Below the pieces are notes generated by a model. That model was given only the letters and a program-made list of their open reading frames with translations. It did no database searches and was not told where the DNA came from. A stretch of 9,896 nucleotides of DNA, taken from positions 1 to 9,896 of the forward strand of contig JARXAV010000281.1 of NCBI GenBank assembly GCA_029865665.1. Direction: 5' to 3'. Each line of letters starts with the position of its first letter. Position 1 is the first letter of the stretch. The translations under genes and the position numbers were made by a program. Below are positions 7,013 to 9,896 of the stretch, one piece after another. The stretch is from Flectobacillus sp. Its GTDB lineage: Bacteria; Bacteroidota; Bacteroidia; Cytophagales; Spirosomataceae.

Positions 7013-8917
7013 CTACCCCATAAACTCCCAAGCACTTTGATAGGCGTTGTTGGCTTCGCATAAAGCGATGAAATCGGCGTAAAATGGGCTTTGGGCTAGG
7101 GTGGCACTGTCGCCAATGACGATGAGTTTTTTTCTGGCTCTGGTCATGGCTACATTCATGCGTCGAATGTCGGACAAGAAACCGATTTCTCCTTTGGGGT
7201 TACTTCGGGTCAAACTAATGTAAACGACATCTCGTTCTTGTCCTTGAAAACTATCAATCGTATTTACCGAAATACTCTGATGATATGCCTTTAAGTCGGG
7301 CGAATGTACGAGTTGCTCTTTAAGTAAGTTAACCTGCTGTTTGTAGGGAGAAATCACGGCGACCGAAGGAAAATTTTCAACCGAGTAATGGCTTGCCAAG
7401 GTATTGACATACTCCGTTAAATGGCGAAATAACAGTCCTGCTTCTTCGGGGTTAGTCGTACTTGTTCCTTCCAGTTTTTCATCGAAACCACAGCCTGCGG
7501 TGTCAATAAATAACAGTGGACTGTCGGTATCAAACAAGCGATGTTGAGCCACCGAGGCATGAGCCAATAATTTGTTGTCATAAAATACCTGTGACGAATA
7601 CTGCATAATTTGCTCGTGCATACGGTATTGTTCTTGCAACAGTACAACGGCTTCGGGATGCAGGGCGACGCATTTTTCGAGTAAGGTATTTTCTAAGCCT
7701 TTTCGAGCGGCTTCGTTTGATTTAATGGTAGGCGATAACTGGCAGTGATCACCTGCTAAAATAACCTTTTCTGCTCTCAAAATAGGAATCCAACAGGCAG
7801 GTTCAAGGGCTTGTCCTGCTTCGTCGATAATGACCGTATGAAACACCGCTTTGCGAACGGTATAGTGGTTTGCTCCGACTAAGGTTGCCGTTACGACCTG
7901 TGCTTTTTGCAAGACATCGTCCACAATATACTGTTCCGAATTATCGACTTCTTTCATAATCTTGTGAGCCTCCTCAAACAGTAATTTGCGTTGGTCTCGT
8001 TCCGATTTTCCGAAGCTTCTTTTGTATTTATGAGCCATGTTTTTAAACTCCTGAGCCTGCTTTTTGAGCTTTTTAATCTCTTTGGTATAAGCATGGTCAC
8101 TCATTTTATAATCTAGGGTCAGGGCTTGTAAACGTTCCGAAACCCGTGCAGGATTTCCGACACGCACGACGTTTAAGCCTTGCTCCGCTAGTTTTTCGCT
8201 CAATAAATCAACGGCGGTATTACTTGGGGCAACCACTAATATTTTCTGGTTACTAGTCTGTACTAAGGTCTTGATTGCCTGTACTAAGGTCGTCGTTTTT
8301 CCTGTCCCAGGAGGGCCGTGTACGATGGCTAACTCATTGGCCGCCAGAATGGAATCAAGGGCTTTTTGTTGGAAAATATTTAAACTTGGGGCAGGGTACG
8401 TTGCTCCATCTGTGCGAAAAGAAGGCTTTTTTTGCCCTGTTAAAATATTGACAATGCGTCCTTTTTCGTCGTTATCGACCAATTGCTGTGCCTGTTTCAA
8501 GGCATCTTGCATTTCGTTATAACTATTGTCGTCAAAGAGCATATCAATTCCTAATTTCCCATCACGTGACCAATCTGGAAGTTCGTCCGTGCGTAAGGTA
8601 ATGCGGAGTTTATTGCCCGATTGATGGCTGATTGTCCCCTCTAGTCGGTCTTCCTGCGGATTATGATTACTGAAAAGGACGGCAGGCATCCCAAAACGTA
8701 ATTGGTGCGAAAGGTCTTGATGGGTCGTGCGTTCTACTTCTACCGAAAGATAATCGCCTCGAGACATTTCGGTGTTACGAATTGCCACGGGATACCACGT
8801 AAGCCCATTGGCCCTACGTTCTACCACAGAGGCACTTTTGGTTTGTAACAGGTATTGATTACGGTCTTCTTCTTGTTCCGTTTTCAATAAATCGAGTAAG
8901 TTTTTGAAATAATCCAT
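7013..8917 (-). CDS. UPF1/IGHMBP2-like SF1 DNA/RNA helicase
   Basis: A 634-residue superfamily 1B helicase. From the ATG at 8917: a beta-rich N-terminal domain (about 35-125), Q motif FQQ near 182-184, Walker A GPPGTGKT (201-208), APSNTA motif Ia (230-235), a charged helical stalk (about 278-328), DEAG motif II (365-368), GDHCQL motif III (389-394), QYRMH motif IV (430-434), VNTIDSFQGQERDVV motif V (551-565) and RRMNVAMTRA motif VI (586-595). This is the IGHMBP2/SMUBP2-type layout with a stalk between motifs Ia and II; such ATP-driven translocases unwind DNA or RNA from 5' to 3'. The frame can be extended two codons to a TTG at 8923, but MDYFKNLLDLLK is the natural beginning. Composition is about 50% GC by hand count, unlike the AT-rich ATPase gene 163 or more bases downstream. 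The cellular role in bacteria is poorly known; nothing here ties it to the defence pair except proximity. Confidence 0.92.
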   Translation of the reverse strand: MDYFKNLLDLLKTEQEEDRNQYLLQTKSASVVERRANGLTWYPVAIRNTEMSRGDYLSVEVERTTHQDLSHQLRFGMPAVLFSNHNPQEDRLEGTISHQSGNKLRITLRTDELPDWSRDGKLGIDMLFDDNSYNEMQDALKQAQQLVDNDEKGRIVNILTGQKKPSFRTDGATYPAPSLNIFQQKALDSILAANELAIVHGPPGTGKTTTLVQAIKTLVQTSNQKILVVAPSNTAVDLLSEKLAEQGLNVVRVGNPARVSERLQALTLDYKMSDHAYTKEIKKLKKQAQEFKNMAHKYKRSFGKSERDQRKLLFEEAHKIMKEVDNSEQYIVDDVLQKAQVVTATLVGANHYTVRKAVFHTVIIDEAGQALEPACWIPILRAEKVILAGDHCQLSPTIKSNEAARKGLENTLLEKCVALHPEAVVLLQEQYRMHEQIMQYSSQVFYDNKLLAHASVAQHRLFDTDSPLLFIDTAGCGFDEKLEGTSTTNPEEAGLLFRHLTEYVNTLASHYSVENFPSVAVISPYKQQVNLLKEQLVHSPDLKAYHQSISVNTIDSFQGQERDVVYISLTRSNPKGEIGFLSDIRRMNVAMTRARKKLIVIGDSATLAQSPFYADFIALCEANNAYQSAWEFMG

Positions 8918-8920
8918 ATA

Positions 8921-8928
8921 CAAAGGTA
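8921..8928 (-). promoter_or_regulatory. Consensus -7 element abutting the helicase start
   Basis: On the minus strand TACCTTTG matches the Bacteroidota -7 consensus TAnnTTTG exactly. It lies only three bases before the ATG at 8917, so a transcript from it would be leaderless or nearly so. No TTTG or TTG is visible at the usual -33 distance. Either this is a leaderless promoter or the match is accidental and the real promoter is in the repeat-rich gap upstream. Confidence 0.3.
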
Positions 8929-9001
8929 CGATGGAAATTGCGTTTGCTCTGAAAAATGGGAGAGATATTGATATTAGGTAGGAGGTATTAGGTCGTAGGT
9001 A

Positions 9002-9042
9002 TTTCCATTAGCGGGCGACTGAAGTCACCTGCTAAATGGAAA
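9002..9042. repeat. GACTGAAGTC-family palindrome, copy 4
   Basis: A 41-bp imperfect palindrome: TTTCCATT-AGCGGGCGACT pairs with AGTCACCTGCTAAATGGAAA, with one bulged base. The reverse complement of its core reads GGTGACTTCAGTCGCC, the same as copies 1, 3 and 5, so this copy is inserted in the opposite orientation. Its outer arm CCATTT/AAATGG is shared with copy 2. Confidence 0.78.
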
Positions 9043-9096
9043 AGTGTCACTGTTTGCAAACCTGTGAGCTTTCTAAAACCTCACAGGTTTATTGGT
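9041..9096. repeat. 56-base direct repeat unit A with CCTGTGAG hairpin
   Basis: Matches unit B at 9163-9218 at 52 of 56 positions. It contains arms AAACCTGTGAG (9058-9068) and CTCACAGGTTT (9080-9090), perfectly complementary over 11 bp. All four differences from unit B fall in the inner part of the hairpin, where unit A has lost pairing. It begins at the end of palindrome copy 4, overlapping it by two bases. Confidence 0.75.
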
Positions 9097-9162
9097 ACTC
9101 GTAAATTCGCTGGTCTTTGCAGATTTTTTTCTGATATAACAAAGTGGAAAAAGGAGGTAGGG

Positions 9163-9218
9163 AAAGTGTCACTGTTTGCAAACCTGTGAGGTTTTAGAAA
9201 CCTCACAGGTTTATTGGT
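9163..9218. repeat. 56-base direct repeat unit B with perfect 15-bp hairpin
   Basis: The second copy of the unit at 9041-9096, 122 bases away. Its hairpin is complete: AAACCTGTGAGGTTT (9180-9194), loop TAG, AAACCTCACAGGTTT (9198-9212). The flanks AAAGTGTCACTGTTTGC before and ATTGGT after the hairpin are conserved between the copies, so the repeated unit is larger than the hairpin. No T tract follows, so it is not an ordinary terminator. Confidence 0.75.
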
Positions 9219-9242
9219 TCTAGTGAGGAGGATGTTTGTTAT

Positions 9243-9280
9243 TCCACTTAGCGGGTGACTTCAGTCGCCCGCTAAGTGGA
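9243..9280. repeat. GACTGAAGTC-family palindrome, copy 5
   Basis: A 38-bp palindrome, the best paired of the five: TCCACTTAGCGGGTGACT faces AGTCGCCCGCTAAGTGGA with a single T-G pair and a two-base centre. The outer arms (CCACTTAGC / GCTAAGTGG) differ from those of the other copies but remain complementary. It lies 17 bases downstream of the stop of the T9SS nuclease gene and, with no T run after it on the minus strand, is not a standard terminator. Confidence 0.8.
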
Positions 9281-9296
9281 GAAGGGAACTAGTTTT

Positions 9297-9896
9297 TTAT
9301 TCCTTTATCATTTTAAACGAACCTTCTTCTTGCTCGTTTTTGATATGAATTACATAAACACCTTTTGGTAAGTTGCTTGTCTGAATCTGCGTTGTTTCTT
9401 GCGTAATTCCTTGTTGAATAACCGATTGTCCAAAAGCATTGTATAGCGTTACGTTCGCATTTCTTTTCACCGTTGTTTTTAACTGAATCGTCACATAATC
9501 CGTTGCAGGATTTGGGAAAATACGGTAGAAAACATCTTCTTCTTTGGTACTTGCTAAAATCTTTTCAGGTAAGAAGCCAAAGTAAAAACGACTAGACACA
9601 GGATAGTGGTCAGACGTGCTATTCACATAGTTCGCCACGTAATTGATTGGGCGAGCCACGTTGATGGTATTGTCTAAATAGTACATTCCCGAAGTAGAAG
9701 CCGCAGGTTTTGCTTTGTCGATGGTGATTGTACCAAATTCGTTAGAAACCAATAGGTGATCAATAATATCAGGATACGATGCTGTACTCGATACGCCACA
9801 CATACTCAAGGCTTTTGAGATGGGATTATAATTTTTAGTGTCTTTCACAAAAGGGGCGTAAGAAGACGCATTTCCAATAGCGATAGACGTATCTAA
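9297..9896 (-). CDS. T9SS-exported endonuclease/exonuclease/phosphatase-fold protein (partial)
   Basis: The last 199 residues of a longer protein; the frame stays open to the window edge, so the N-terminus lies outside. A GTG at 9848 is internal, not a start, because reading continues upstream as LDTSIAIGNASSYAPF. Two motifs from the end of the DNase I-like (EEP) fold are visible: IIDHLLVS (about residues 44-51 of the visible part) and the catalytic SDHYPV (about 95-100, with the Asp-His pair). A Por type A sorting domain follows (FPNPATDYVTIQL from about 126, ending GVYVIHIKNEQEEGSFKMIKE shortened here to GSFKMIKE), so the enzyme is exported by the type IX system. Such proteins are usually secreted DNases or phosphodiesterases, often with lamin-tail or OB domains in the missing part. 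The substrate cannot be decided from this fragment. Confidence 0.82.
   Translation of the reverse strand, partial: LDTSIAIGNASSYAPFVKDTKNYNPISKALSMCGVSSTASYPDIIDHLLVSNEFGTITIDKAKPAASTSGMYYLDNTINVARPINYVANYVNSTSDHYPVSSRFYFGFLPEKILASTKEEDVFYRIFPNPATDYVTIQLKTTVKRNANVTLYNAFGQSVIQQGITQETTQIQTSNLPKGVYVIHIKNEQEEGSFKMIKE

Larger units (their letters stand above)
8918..9296. other. Gene-free, repeat-packed gap
   Basis: No gene is visible between the helicase start and the end of the T9SS nuclease gene. About half of the gap is palindromic repeat: two GACTGAAGTC-family elements (9002-9042 and 9243-9280) bracket two copies of a 56-base unit that contains an AAACCTGTGAG hairpin. The rest, 8929-9001 and 9097-9162, is low-complexity and purine-rich in places. 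Confidence 0.7.

Noticed and set aside
7013..8917. Helicase as a third component of the defence operon
   Set aside because: It is on the same strand and SF1 helicases occur in some defence systems, but its composition matches the ordinary genes, it is separated by a gap, known PARIS systems need only two genes, and similar helicases are widespread in Bacteroidota.
9846..9848. GTG at 9848 as start of a complete small T9SS protein
   Set aside because: The frame is open upstream to the window edge with sensible protein sequence, and the EEP motifs imply a longer N-terminal part.

Overview
The window looks like chromosomal DNA of a member of the Bacteroidota, probably of the Cytophagales (Spirosoma/Flectobacillus-like lineages). 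Two proteins end in the Por/T9SS type A C-terminal sorting domain, which is restricted to this phylum. Start codons sit in A-rich leaders without clear Shine-Dalgarno sequences. The gaps hold the hairpin-type repeats common in these genomes. The genus cannot be fixed from the sequence alone. Every credible gene lies on the minus strand, so transcription runs from right to left.

Layout in order of transcription: (1) 9896-9297, the C-terminal end of a secreted endonuclease/exonuclease/phosphatase-fold protein with a T9SS tail, cut by the window edge. (2) 9296-8918, a gene-free gap packed with palindromic repeats. (3) 8917-7013, a UPF1/IGHMBP2-like SF1 helicase. (4) 6804-4535, a two-gene operon overlapping at TAATG: an ABC-type AAA ATPase followed by a DUF4435 Toprim-like protein. 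(5) 4250-3051, a secreted CE1/enterochelin-esterase-like hydrolase. (6) 2807-1650, a secreted SGNH-like hydrolase with a T9SS tail. (7) 1454-471, a secreted M28 zinc peptidase. (8) 470-1, another gene-free gap with three palindromic repeats.

The most interesting unit is the ATPase/DUF4435 pair. Its domain pairing, order, sizes and overlap match the PARIS anti-phage system (AriA + AriB). In PARIS, the ATPase AriA holds the Toprim nuclease AriB and releases it when a phage anti-restriction protein is sensed; AriB then cleaves host tRNA and blocks phage production. By hand count the pair is far more AT-rich than the helicase beside it, which fits lateral acquisition between ordinary housekeeping and secreted-enzyme genes. 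The helicase is probably not part of the system.

The second theme is intergenic structure. Nearly every gap carries a long hairpin, and at least five unrelated hairpin families are present. One family, with the core GACTGAAGTC, occurs five times; its outer arms differ between copies yet stay complementary within each copy.
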